23,051 nt of DNA, from positions 1-23,051 of the forward strand of contig CAYRXH010000037.1 in assembly GCA_964428185.1 (NCBI GenBank), in the 5' to 3' direction. Every line of letters begins with the position of its first letter. Position 1 is the first letter of the stretch. The stretch is from CAYMAZ01 sp964428185 (GTDB lineage Bacteria > Bacteroidota > Bacteroidia > Bacteroidales > DTU049). Below are positions 8,201 to 15,806 of this stretch, in pieces. The notes under the pieces were generated by a model. That model worked only from the letters and a program-made list of their open reading frames with translations. It did no database searches and was not told the origin of the DNA. The position numbers and the translations under genes were made by a program.

Positions 8201-8892
8201 TCAAAGCAAGTTATACACTTCAGTTTGCTGATGGAACAGGTTCTTCTGCAACATCAGCTGTAAGTCTTGTTCGTTCAGGACAACCAAACCTTCGTATCAT
8301 CAACCCTCTTGATTTTGACAGAAGACACAACTTTACACTTGTCATTGACTATCGTTATGGCTCAGGAAAAGACTATAATGGTCCCACAATTAAGAGAAAA
8401 ATGAAAGACGGTTCAGGAAAAGTCAGAAATTTTCCATTCCTGCAGAATACCGGAGCAAATATCACATTTGTTGGTGGTTCAGGTGTTCCATATAGCCGCT
8501 CAAGTACAATTGTTCCTACCCAGCTGGGTGGAGGTACATATGTACTTCAGGGATCACTCAACGGATCTCGTTTACCATGGCAGTTTACAATGAATGCCAG
8601 AGTTGACCGTGATATCGAAATCAAATACGGAAGCAACAAAAAGAAAGTAATGTATGCCAACGTATATCTCGAAGTTCTCAATGTTCTGGATGCAATGAAT
8701 ATTATGGGTGTCTATCGTGCCACAGGGAACCCTGATGACGATGGTTACCTTGCTGCTGCAGAATATCAGGCTGGTATCGAAGCACAGCTCGACCCCATTG
8801 CTTTCCGCGAACAATATGCGCTTAAGGTCAACAGCCCTTACAACTACAGTCTGCCAAGAAGAATCAGACTTGGTGTAGCATTTAACTTTTAA
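5236..8892 (+). CDS. TonB-dependent outer-membrane receptor with carboxypeptidase-regulatory-like N-terminal domain
   Basis: A 1218-aa outer-membrane protein when started at the ATG at 5236. That start places a clean signal peptide at the N-terminus (MFKKLLSGLFVIMLISITGFA, cleavage before QSSG); the in-frame ATG at 5149 adds 29 atypical residues. A CarboxypepD_reg-like beta-sandwich follows (about 25-105; GKLIDKETGEPIPFGNIVI, VGGTTSNFEGEYTI, VKATYVGYKP). The plug spans about 125-226 (IRGQRSEGTVYYIDGVRVRG, ITGGLPAQYGDATGG, IIQITTRG), and a long barrel ends in GVAFNF with the expected terminal Phe. The plug and N-domain match TonB-dependent receptors of SusC-like style, but no SusD gene is adjacent. 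Instead, an exported T9SS-type protein starts 21 bp downstream and a PorV-family gene follows. The substrate is unknown. Confidence 0.93.
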   Translation: MFKKLLSGLFVIMLISITGFAQSSGTLMGKLIDKETGEPIPFGNIVIESAGKQVGGTTSNFEGEYTIRPVPAGRFEVKATYVGYKPILVQNVVITPDKITFLDIEMESTAVTLTTFEVIDYKVPLIEKDGGTSGGSLTKEEIEKMPGRDVSSVAVTVGGVFSQDGEVGSIRGQRSEGTVYYIDGVRVRGSQSLPKGALEQVTVITGGLPAQYGDATGGIIQITTRGASRNFGGGIELVTSQFLDPYGFNLLGFNVQGPLIKGRDTTQSTALLGFFLSGEIETSEDSRPFASDIGVWKAKDDVLTFLEEEPLRPTGLGFGAFQNGSYIKLSDLEKIKTKINDRDISVNLAGKIDVRTTANTNLAFGGSLNYNNGLAYIHDYSLFNYENNPQVINNTWRVYGRFSQRFPTDTASKSPIKNVFYQIQVDFSKYTEKVQDPEHQDELFHYGYIGKFTTTKVRSYELTDLATLGLYDVYVHNGFRDLLYWFEPNYDINPVLATYTQRYYDLYDMESGMYSNSVLVQNGGGLLNGQLPSYVLGLWASPGTVYNQYSKADLTQFGVNANASADIGRHSFQFGFQYEQRIDRSYVTAPVGLWYRMRQLTNKHIEQIDTANPILVFDEWGIFQDTVWYNRLYDGASQAFFDYNLRQELGLPVDGLHWLDVDSYDPSLLTIDWFSADELLNEGTSPYVSYYGYDHTGKKLTTKPSFDDFFNKTDEFGNFTREIPAFEPIYMAGYIQDKFAFHDLIFNIGVRVDRFDANQKVLKDPYLLYEAKTVADVTEFGEHPSNMGSDYVVYVDDVRFPTTIMGYRDGDTWFNSQGIEVTDPTLLRGPGGISPYLVDPSLTKPTSAAFKDYEPQITVMPRISFSFPISDEALFFAHYDVLSKRPTSGLRLDPTDYYFIQAQGQNLLSNPNLKPELTVDYELGFQQMLNLRSAIKFSAYYREIRNLVQAYRFTEAYPVSYISYNNIDFGTVKGMTISYDLRRSTNIWIKASYTLQFADGTGSSATSAVSLVRSGQPNLRIINPLDFDRRHNFTLVIDYRYGSGKDYNGPTIKRKMKDGSGKVRNFPFLQNTGANITFVGGSGVPYSRSSTIVPTQLGGGTYVLQGSLNGSRLPWQFTMNARVDRDIEIKYGSNKKKVMYANVYLEVLNVLDAMNIMGVYRATGNPDDDGYLAAAEYQAGIEAQLDPIAFREQYALKVNSPYNYSLPRRIRLGVAFNF

Positions 8893-8913
8893 TATCAGAA
8901 AAATTGAAAAGTT

Positions 8914-11900
8914 ATGAAAAATATTATGAAAAGAATCATTTTCGGATTATGTGTATGGGCATTGTTTAGCATGCCTGTACATGCCTACAAGAACCCCACC
9001 TCTTCCGGAGGGGGCAAAAGTAACCGTGCTACTGCGGCCGGCTGTTTACCTGCAGCATCATACACTTTTCTTGACCTGAACAATGTCAGAACAAGAATCA
9101 ATACCGGTGGTGATATGTGGTGGGACCTCAGCGGTGCTGCATCATATGAAATTCCCAACGGATCACTTAAACACTCAATGTTTTCTGCTTCATTGTGGAT
9201 TGGTGGTGTTGACGTGAACGGACAGCTTAAACTTGCTGCCTTGCGGTACAGGCAGGTGGGTAATGACTATTGGCCTGGTCCACTGACTACAGATGGAACC
9301 GCTTCAATTGAACCGGAAACCTGTATTGAATATGACAGACATTTTGTAATTACCCGTAAAGAAGTGGAAGATTTTCTCGCATGGAGAGAAGCTCCGCAAT
9401 TGTACCCTGAATATAAAATCCCACGCTCAATCCAACAGTGGCCGGCACACGGAAACCCTGCTCAGAAGCAGTCCCGTTATCTTGCCCCCTTCTTTGATGT
9501 GGATGGTGATGGTGAATACAATTATGAACAGGGTGATTATCCATATTATGATCTGGATAACTTATTGTGTCCATTGCACCTGGCCTATGGTACTCCAATT
9601 CAGGAAGGTACAGAAGGTCCTACCAGCAAGCTGGTTGACCAGGTTCTCAAGGGAGACCAGACACTTTGGTGGGTCTTTAATGATAAAGGGAATGTTCACA
9701 CTGAAACCGGTGGTTCTCCAATTGGTCTTGAAATTCGTGCTCAAGCGTTTGCCTTTACCACCAATGATGAGATCAACAACATGACATTTTACTCCTATGA
9801 AATCATTAACAGATCTACCTATCGTCTAACTGAAACCTATTTCTCACAATGGGTTGACTCAGATATCGGATATGCTTATGATGACTATGTAGGATGCGAT
9901 GTGCTTCGCGGACTTGGCTACAGCTATAACGGAAAAGCCATTGACGGTACCGGAAAATTTGACCATTATGGTGATCAACCTCCTGCAATCGGTGTTGACT
10001 TTTTCCAGGGACCATATATGGATGCCGACGGACTGGACAATCCCAAATACAATATTGCTATTATTGATGAAGATACCGTTCAGATTCAGATTTGTGATGA
10101 AAGTATCAACGGGATTAACTTTGGCAACGGTATTGTTGATGATGAACGTTTCGGGATGAGAAGGTTTGTATATCACAATAATACCGGTGGATACTGGGCT
10201 CAAACTGACCCGGATATTGCTCCTGAGTATTACAATCTCCTCAGGGGTATCTGGAAAGACGGAACAAAAATGCTTTATGGCGGAAATGCCCATGCCAACT
10301 CAGATGCTTATGGCCCTGAATGTGATTTTATGTTTCCCGGAGATACTGATCCCTGTAACTGGGGTACAGGCGGTGCTTTACCCAATGGTCCTAAATACTG
10401 GACAGAAGAAGTTTCCGGCAATGAACCATATGACCGTCGTTTTATGCAGTCAGCAGGACCATTTACCCTTGAACCGGGCGCTGTAAACTATATTACTGTG
10501 GGTATTCCTTGGGCAAGAGCAGCCTCCGGAGGCCCGTTTGCTTCTGTTGAACTGTTGAGAAAGGTTGATGACAAATGTCAGAGATTGTTTGACAACTGTT
10601 TTAGAGTTGTTGATGGTCCAGATGCTCCAGATCTTGTGATCCGTGAACTTGACAAAGAACTGATTCTTTATATCTCCAACAAGCCAAACAGCAATAATTA
10701 TAATGAAGAATATGAAGAGCCTGATCCTTCAATTGTTTCTCCTGATTCATTATCTGCTGAAGAAAGATACGACTCTTTATACAGATTTGAAGGATACCAG
10801 ATCTTCCAGGTGAAGGATGCTACCGTTACTGCTAATGATATTCACGATGCCAGCAAAGCAAGACTTGTTGCCCAGTGTGACATTAAAAATGGTGTTACAA
10901 GACTAATAAATTTCTATTATGATGAAAATCTTGGGGCAGTAATCCCTGTTGAAGAAGTGAATGGAGCAGACAATGGAATAGTTCACTCTTTCAGAATTGT
11001 GGAAGATAAATTTGCAACAGGTGATAAGAGACTTGTTAACAATAAGAAATATTACTTCCTTGCTTTGGCCTACGGATACAACGAATATGAGAAATATGTT
11101 CAGGATCCTGAATCACAACAACCGGGTATTCAGAGTTTGTTCGGTCAGCAGAGACCATATCTTGCAGGACGTAATAACATTCAGGTTTATACTGCAATAC
11201 CACACATCCCTGCTCCACTTTCTGATGGAACCATCATCAATGCCGAATATGGTGATGGACCAAAGATTACTAGAATTGAAGGACATGGTAACGGTGGAAA
11301 CATTATTGAACTTACCAGTGAATCTGTCACTCAGATTCTTGCAAACGGAAAATTTGAAACACCCACATATAAGAACAATTACGGACCTCTCAACATCAAA
11401 GTTGTGGATCCGCTCAATGTGAAGGGTGGTAATTTTATTGTGAAATTCAATGTTACTAACAATAAAGTTGATAGTGCGTCATGGACGATGATGGAAGTTG
11501 ACGAAAGCGATAACATCATAAAAACATGGGAGTCTGACAAGCAAATTTATATTGGAAATGAGCAGCTGATACTTGATCTTGGTCTTTCTGTAAACATTAA
11601 TCAATGCTATTTGCCTGGTGATAAGGATATTAATCCTTCAAATGGTATGCTTGAATCCAACATGGTGTATGCTGATAGCTCCAGAATGTGGTTGACAGGT
11701 GTTCCTGACATAGACGGACCTTCTTCATTCAACTGGATTCGCTCAGGGACAACCAATAACCCTGATGATGCCACAAGTAATGACTATGAAAATCCCAATT
11801 TCCTTGATCCAGAGGAACATTTTGAAAAAGTGGTTGGCGGAACCTGGGCTCCCTATCGTATGGTTTCAAAATATGAAGACGGCCCGGCGTGGGGCTCATA

Positions 11901-12927
11901 TCAGGCACAAAGCAAACTTGAAAATCTGTTTAGTGTGGATGTTGTGTTCACTTCTGATAAATCAAAATGGACACGCTGTCCGGTTATTGAAACAGGAGAA
12001 GATCCCTTGTTGTCAGAAGATGGTGTTTCAAAAATGTATGTACGTAAAGCGCCTTCTGTAGATAAGGATGGTAATCCTGATGGTACCGGTACCGGTATGG
12101 GTTGGTTCCCCGGATATGCGATCAATGTAGAAACAGGAGAGCGCTTAAATATGATGTTCGGTGAAAGTTCGTGGCTTGTCGGAGACAATGGCAATGATAT
12201 GAAATTCAATCCCACATCAAATTATTCAACAGCACTTGGAGAGATTATTTTCGGAGGAAAACACTTCCTGTATGTTTTCGGAAGCTACAAAAACTCCACC
12301 CAGGATCTTTCACCTTCCTATGATGAAGGTATATGGGCAAAATCAAAACTTGATGAAGCCAGTACTTTTTCTATGCGTATGCTTTATCAGTCAATCATGT
12401 GGGTAAGTATTCCCATGGCTGTTGAAGGTGAAGAGTGGATGAGCAATGAAGTCAGAGTAAGAATCCGTGTTACCCGCCCCTATGCGAAAAATTACAGCGC
12501 ATCAGCCAACTGGACCAATGCAAGTCCTCAGAATGAAGATTGGCCTTTATACAGGTTCAGCACATGGGATCTTGAAACAACAACGGGCGATCTCGAGACA
12601 GCAAAGAGTGCTCTTGATCTGATCAATTTAGTTCCGAATCCATATTATGCATATAGCCTCTACGAAGTGACACAGGTTGATAACCTTGTGAAAATCGTCA
12701 ATCTGCCGGAGCGTTGTACAGTGTCCATTTTTACTGTGAATGGTACATTAATCAGACAGTTTACCAAGGATGACCCAACCACAATTATTGAGTGGGATCT
12801 GAAAAATTATGCGGGAATTCCAATTTCCGGAGGTATGTATCTTGTTCATATTAATGCTCCCGGAATTGGTGAACGCACTGTCAAATGGTTCGGATCTCTT
12901 CGTCCGCTTGACCTTAACTCATTCTAA
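8914..12927 (+). CDS. Large exported protein with atypical T9SS-like C-terminal domain, function unknown
   Basis: A 1337-aa secreted protein. The signal peptide is near MKRIIFGLCVWALFSMPVHA; the ATG at 8926 is an alternative start 4 codons in. The N-terminal region (NNVRTRINTGGDMWWD, SASLWIGGVDVNGQLKLAALR) belongs to a family I recall as widespread but uncharacterised in Bacteroidota and relatives. Two calcium-loop-like acidic motifs are visible, D195-V-D-G-D-G and D370-A-D-G-L-D. No catalytic motif is recognised. The C-terminal region (about 1239-1337; LVPNPYYAYS, VKIVNLPERCTVSIFTVNGT, GGMYLVHI) has the layout of a T9SS type-A sorting domain. It ends in VKWFGSLRPLDLNSF instead of the usual short basic K-[VL]-[VI]-type ending. 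It lies 21 bp after the receptor gene and 12 bp before the PorV-family gene, so co-expression and cooperation are likely. Confidence 0.85.
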   Translation: MKNIMKRIIFGLCVWALFSMPVHAYKNPTSSGGGKSNRATAAGCLPAASYTFLDLNNVRTRINTGGDMWWDLSGAASYEIPNGSLKHSMFSASLWIGGVDVNGQLKLAALRYRQVGNDYWPGPLTTDGTASIEPETCIEYDRHFVITRKEVEDFLAWREAPQLYPEYKIPRSIQQWPAHGNPAQKQSRYLAPFFDVDGDGEYNYEQGDYPYYDLDNLLCPLHLAYGTPIQEGTEGPTSKLVDQVLKGDQTLWWVFNDKGNVHTETGGSPIGLEIRAQAFAFTTNDEINNMTFYSYEIINRSTYRLTETYFSQWVDSDIGYAYDDYVGCDVLRGLGYSYNGKAIDGTGKFDHYGDQPPAIGVDFFQGPYMDADGLDNPKYNIAIIDEDTVQIQICDESINGINFGNGIVDDERFGMRRFVYHNNTGGYWAQTDPDIAPEYYNLLRGIWKDGTKMLYGGNAHANSDAYGPECDFMFPGDTDPCNWGTGGALPNGPKYWTEEVSGNEPYDRRFMQSAGPFTLEPGAVNYITVGIPWARAASGGPFASVELLRKVDDKCQRLFDNCFRVVDGPDAPDLVIRELDKELILYISNKPNSNNYNEEYEEPDPSIVSPDSLSAEERYDSLYRFEGYQIFQVKDATVTANDIHDASKARLVAQCDIKNGVTRLINFYYDENLGAVIPVEEVNGADNGIVHSFRIVEDKFATGDKRLVNNKKYYFLALAYGYNEYEKYVQDPESQQPGIQSLFGQQRPYLAGRNNIQVYTAIPHIPAPLSDGTIINAEYGDGPKITRIEGHGNGGNIIELTSESVTQILANGKFETPTYKNNYGPLNIKVVDPLNVKGGNFIVKFNVTNNKVDSASWTMMEVDESDNIIKTWESDKQIYIGNEQLILDLGLSVNINQCYLPGDKDINPSNGMLESNMVYADSSRMWLTGVPDIDGPSSFNWIRSGTTNNPDDATSNDYENPNFLDPEEHFEKVVGGTWAPYRMVSKYEDGPAWGSYQAQSKLENLFSVDVVFTSDKSKWTRCPVIETGEDPLLSEDGVSKMYVRKAPSVDKDGNPDGTGTGMGWFPGYAINVETGERLNMMFGESSWLVGDNGNDMKFNPTSNYSTALGEIIFGGKHFLYVFGSYKNSTQDLSPSYDEGIWAKSKLDEASTFSMRMLYQSIMWVSIPMAVEGEEWMSNEVRVRIRVTRPYAKNYSASANWTNASPQNEDWPLYRFSTWDLETTTGDLETAKSALDLINLVPNPYYAYSLYEVTQVDNLVKIVNLPERCTVSIFTVNGTLIRQFTKDDPTTIIEWDLKNYAGIPISGGMYLVHINAPGIGERTVKWFGSLRPLDLNSF

Positions 12928-12939
12928 TGTTTAATAAAA

Positions 12940-14016
12940 ATGAAAAGGAATAGAACAATGAAAGAAGTATTAAAATATATCATGATTGTCGGATTGTTAA
13001 TGCTGACAATAATGCCTGCAACAACTTTTGCAGGGAATGAGGACAGGGCAGGTCAGGCTGGAGCTTCCGAACTTCTGATTCTTCCCTATGCAAGAAGTCA
13101 AGGATGGGCAGGAGCCAACACTTCAGGAATCAGAGGCCTTGAAGCCATGTATCTGAATGTGGCAGGTACTGCTTTTACAAGAAAAACAGAAGTCATGTTT
13201 TCATACACCGACTGGCTGAAAGGATCTGATGTTGCCATCAATGCTTTTGGATTTACACAGAGGGTTGGAGAAACCAGTGTAATAGGGCTGAGTGTTATGA
13301 ATATGACTTTTGGCGATATTGACATTACAACTGTCAATCAACCGGAGGGAGGTATAGGTAAGTTTACACCCAGCTTGCTAAATATAGGCTTTTCATATGC
13401 AAAGGCTTTTTCAAACAGCATCTTTGGAGGTATAGTGTTTAAAGTGATCAGCGAATCCATTGCTGATAACAGTGCGCAAGGAATTGCAATTGATGCAGGA
13501 ATTCAGTATGTTACCGGAGAAAGGGAAAATATAAAGTTCGGGATTGCACTGCGAAATGTTGGTCCTTCAATGACCTTCAGCGGTGATGGTCTGTCGTTCC
13601 GTGGAAATGTCATTGGATCTGACAATCTGCTGACTGTTGAACACAGATCTGCTGCTTTCGAATTACCTTCCCTGCTTAATATTGGCGCTTCATATGATTT
13701 TTATATCGGTGAAGATCACATTATTACTGCTTCCGGGACTTTTATCTCAAATTCTTTCCAGAAAGACAATATTATCGTTGGACTTGAATATAATTTCAGA
13801 AATATATTCATGTTACGCGGTGGATATTTTTACGAGGAAGGAATTCTCGAGTCAATGCCTGAGCGCACCACTGCTTACACCGGACCGGCAGCAGGGGTTT
13901 CTGTTCAGGTGCCTCTCAATAAAGAAGAAGGTTCAAACTTCTCTATTGATTATGCATTTCGCGCCACAAACCCTTATCAGGGGATTCATACAATTGGGGC
14001 CAGGATTAGTTTTTAG
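12940..14016 (+). CDS. PorV/PorQ-family outer-membrane protein
   Basis: A 358-aa protein with a signal peptide (MKEVLKYIMIVGLLMLTIMPATTFA). The start may be the ATG at 12940 or the one at 12958, which has AAGGA just upstream. The mature part has the family pattern: LLILPYARSQGWAGAN, then RGLEAMYLNVAGTAF, FSYTDWLKGSDVAINAFGF, SVMNMTFGDIDITT, NIGFSYAKAFSNSIFGGIVFKVISE and FGIALRNVGPSM, with a terminal Phe. PorV-type proteins are outer-membrane barrels; the core PorV shuttles T9SS cargo from the SprA/Sov translocon to the attachment machinery. No core T9SS gene is adjacent, so this looks like a paralogue dedicated to its operon, probably to the exported protein encoded 12 bp upstream. The family call is firm; the specific role is inferred. 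Confidence 0.85.
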   Translation: MKRNRTMKEVLKYIMIVGLLMLTIMPATTFAGNEDRAGQAGASELLILPYARSQGWAGANTSGIRGLEAMYLNVAGTAFTRKTEVMFSYTDWLKGSDVAINAFGFTQRVGETSVIGLSVMNMTFGDIDITTVNQPEGGIGKFTPSLLNIGFSYAKAFSNSIFGGIVFKVISESIADNSAQGIAIDAGIQYVTGERENIKFGIALRNVGPSMTFSGDGLSFRGNVIGSDNLLTVEHRSAAFELPSLLNIGASYDFYIGEDHIITASGTFISNSFQKDNIIVGLEYNFRNIFMLRGGYFYEEGILESMPERTTAYTGPAAGVSVQVPLNKEEGSNFSIDYAFRATNPYQGIHTIGARISF

Positions 14017-14037
14017 GTTGAACTATTACTGAAGCGT

Positions 14038-14074
14038 CAGAGACCCGTCATTTTTGGTGGGTCTCTGTTTTTTT
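14038..14074 (+). terminator. Strong rho-independent terminator
   Basis: A perfect 9-bp stem (CAGAGACCC at 14038-14046 with GGGTCTCTG at 14059-14067) encloses a 12-nt loop and is followed by seven T residues (14068-14074). It lies 22 bp after the PorV-family stop codon and closes the operon that begins at 5236. The next gene starts only 18 bp after the T-tract. Confidence 0.93.
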
Positions 14075-14092
14075 AAACAAAACCAAAGCATC

Positions 14093-14863
14093 ATGAAAAT
14101 AATGACACTGAATGTTAACGGAATCAGATCGGCACTTTCAAAAGGCCTTCTTGAGTACCTAGATATTAAAAAACCCGAGATAGTGTGTTTTCAGGAAATT
14201 AAGGCTGATGAAAAGCAAATTCCTGTTGTTGAATTTGCAATGATGGGATATCAGTCATTTTGGTTTCCTGCTCTGAAAAAAGGTTACAGTGGCACAGGCA
14301 TTCTTACCAGAATACCTTCTGATTATGTGAAGAAAGGAATGGATATTGAAAAGTATGACAATGAAGGCAGGTTTTTGAGAGTTGATATCGGCGATATTAC
14401 AGTTGTGAGTGTGTACCATCCTTCCGGGTCCTCAGGTGATGAAAGGCAGGCTTTTAAAATGCAGTGGCTCAAAGATTTTCATACTTACGTTCGTGAACTG
14501 AGAAAAGAGAGACCCAAACTCGTGCTTTCAGGGGATTATAATATTTGTCACAGGGCAATCGATATTCATGATCCTGTGAGAAACAAAACAGTTTCAGGGT
14601 TTTTGCCTGAAGAACGTGCATGGATGGAACAGTTTCTGCAGGATGGGTTCACCGATAGTTTCAGATTTGTTAACAGTCAACCTCACCAATATACATGGTG
14701 GAGCTTCCGTGCAGGCGCAAAGCAAAAGAATATGGGATGGCGAATTGATTATAATATGGTTACAGAAAACATGAAAAATAATATTTCAGATTCTGTCATT
14801 GATGCTTCAGTCAACTTTTCAGACCATTGTCCGGTATTTCTTGATCTGCGGCAACTGAAATAG
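14093..14863 (+). CDS. xth: Exodeoxyribonuclease III / AP endonuclease
   Basis: A 256-aa Mg-dependent enzyme of base-excision repair: 3'-5' exonuclease, 3'-phosphatase and abasic-site endonuclease of the exonuclease/endonuclease/phosphatase superfamily. Visible catalytic motifs are N7 (LNVNGIRSA), metal-binding E35 (CFQEIKADEKQI), the YHPSGSS loop, D148 and N150 (LSGDYNICH), the TWWSFR...MGWRIDY block and D244/H245 (FSDHCPV). Length and motif order match the bacterial ExoIII family. The ATG at 14093 gives the canonical MKIMTLNVNG start. An in-frame start at 14054 would lie inside the terminator hairpin and adds residues foreign to the family. Its promoter is not obvious in the 18 bp after the terminator, so it may overlap the upstream gene end or depend on read-through. 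It converges with the nuclease gene across a 21-bp gap. Confidence 0.97.
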   Translation: MKIMTLNVNGIRSALSKGLLEYLDIKKPEIVCFQEIKADEKQIPVVEFAMMGYQSFWFPALKKGYSGTGILTRIPSDYVKKGMDIEKYDNEGRFLRVDIGDITVVSVYHPSGSSGDERQAFKMQWLKDFHTYVRELRKERPKLVLSGDYNICHRAIDIHDPVRNKTVSGFLPEERAWMEQFLQDGFTDSFRFVNSQPHQYTWWSFRAGAKQKNMGWRIDYNMVTENMKNNISDSVIDASVNFSDHCPVFLDLRQLK

Positions 14864-14884
14864 CATAATACATTTGGTAATAAA

Positions 14885-15739
14885 TCACCAAAACCGTTTT
14901 GTCTCAAGTTTTTCTTCAATATCATTATCAAGATTTCTGAAGAAATCATATCCGGTTGATTGTTCAATGTGCCTAACAGTTGTCACATAGTGGTCCCATG
15001 AATTCTTTCTGATTTCCTGAATATTTGGCATAACAACAGCGATAATCCCAGTCTTTTTTGTAGCATCTTCCGGAGTTTCTCCCTCGTTCAATATCATAAT
15101 GATTTTAAAACAGGAATCTGGAACCGCTACTTTCCCTTCTCCTTTCAGTGTTGAATCATTGTGAAAAATGCCACCTGAATAGATGAACAGATTTTTGTTT
15201 TCTTTCTTACACAGTTGTTCACAGTATAACTCAAGTTTCAGCCATACACCCTGATTCAGATCCGGAGTTTGCGGGAGTACATTTGTAAGATAAAAGGTTG
15301 CCATATTATCTGCCTCAGTTTTTGTGCGTTCTTCGCTTCTCACTATATGACCCCTGTTATATCCGCTGTTGGTATAATCGGAGTGTTTTACCCTGTAGAA
15401 AGTATCCGGAATCAGAGTATCAGATTTGAAAGTTCCTTGATATCTTGGAACATCACCAAACCAACTGCTGTTCAGATTCCATGCCACCCAATTTGGTGTA
15501 TTTTTGGTCGGACAAAAGCTAACAACATATTGCGGCCTGCAAATGATCAACTCATTGTTTGTATCATCGTCAACAGGGATCCCTGCTGCGACATGAATAG
15601 TCCATTTTGTGTCATCTGAAGCAACAATGAAATTTCTTGGTAACTGGGAAAAAACAGTACCCGTGGATAAAACCAGAACAAACAGCACCCAAACCAATCG
15701 CCTGCATATTATGCAATGAATCCTGAAACAACTTCCCAT
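14885..15739 (-). CDS. Secreted DNA/RNA non-specific endonuclease (NUC1 family)
   Basis: A 284-aa exported nuclease of the Serratia nuclease/NucA/EndoG (beta-beta-alpha-metal) family. The N-terminus (RRLVWVLFVLVLSTGTVFSQ after a Cys/Arg-rich stretch) is a signal peptide. The catalytic motif reads N128-R129-G130-H131, with the general-base His present but Asn in place of the usual first Asp. Downstream, N153 (FYLTN), N162 (PDLNQGVW) and E170 (LKLE) fall at spacings equivalent to Serratia nuclease N110, N119 and E127, so the metal site looks intact and activity is likely. Such enzymes degrade extracellular or periplasmic nucleic acid for nutrition, biofilm turnover or defence. It lies 67 bp downstream of the co-directional ComM-like gene and converges on the exonuclease III gene. 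Confidence 0.92.
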   Translation of the reverse strand: MGSCFRIHCIICRRLVWVLFVLVLSTGTVFSQLPRNFIVASDDTKWTIHVAAGIPVDDDTNNELIICRPQYVVSFCPTKNTPNWVAWNLNSSWFGDVPRYQGTFKSDTLIPDTFYRVKHSDYTNSGYNRGHIVRSEERTKTEADNMATFYLTNVLPQTPDLNQGVWLKLELYCEQLCKKENKNLFIYSGGIFHNDSTLKGEGKVAVPDSCFKIIMILNEGETPEDATKKTGIIAVVMPNIQEIRKNSWDHYVTTVRHIEQSTGYDFFRNLDNDIEEKLETKRFW

Positions 15740-15806
15740 ATTCTCTATTGAATATTTTTTGTTTTCTATATTTATTAATTCAACCCCACAAACTTAAATA
15801 AAAAAT

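Noticed and set aside
9859..10293. 144-codon minus-strand open frame inside the 1337-aa protein gene
   Set aside because: No recognisable domain or signal, fully opposite a well-supported coding region.
14873..14892. TTTGGT/ACCAAA hairpin between the convergent exonuclease III and nuclease genes as a bidirectional terminator
   Set aside because: Perfect 6-bp stem with an 8-nt loop, but no T-tract on either strand and it overlaps the nuclease stop codon; too weak to call.
15788..15796. Minus-strand TAAGTTTGT, a 9-of-9 match to the LytTR half-site, upstream of the nuclease gene
   Set aside because: No partner 21 bp away on either side; single matches to so degenerate a motif are expected many times in 23 kb.
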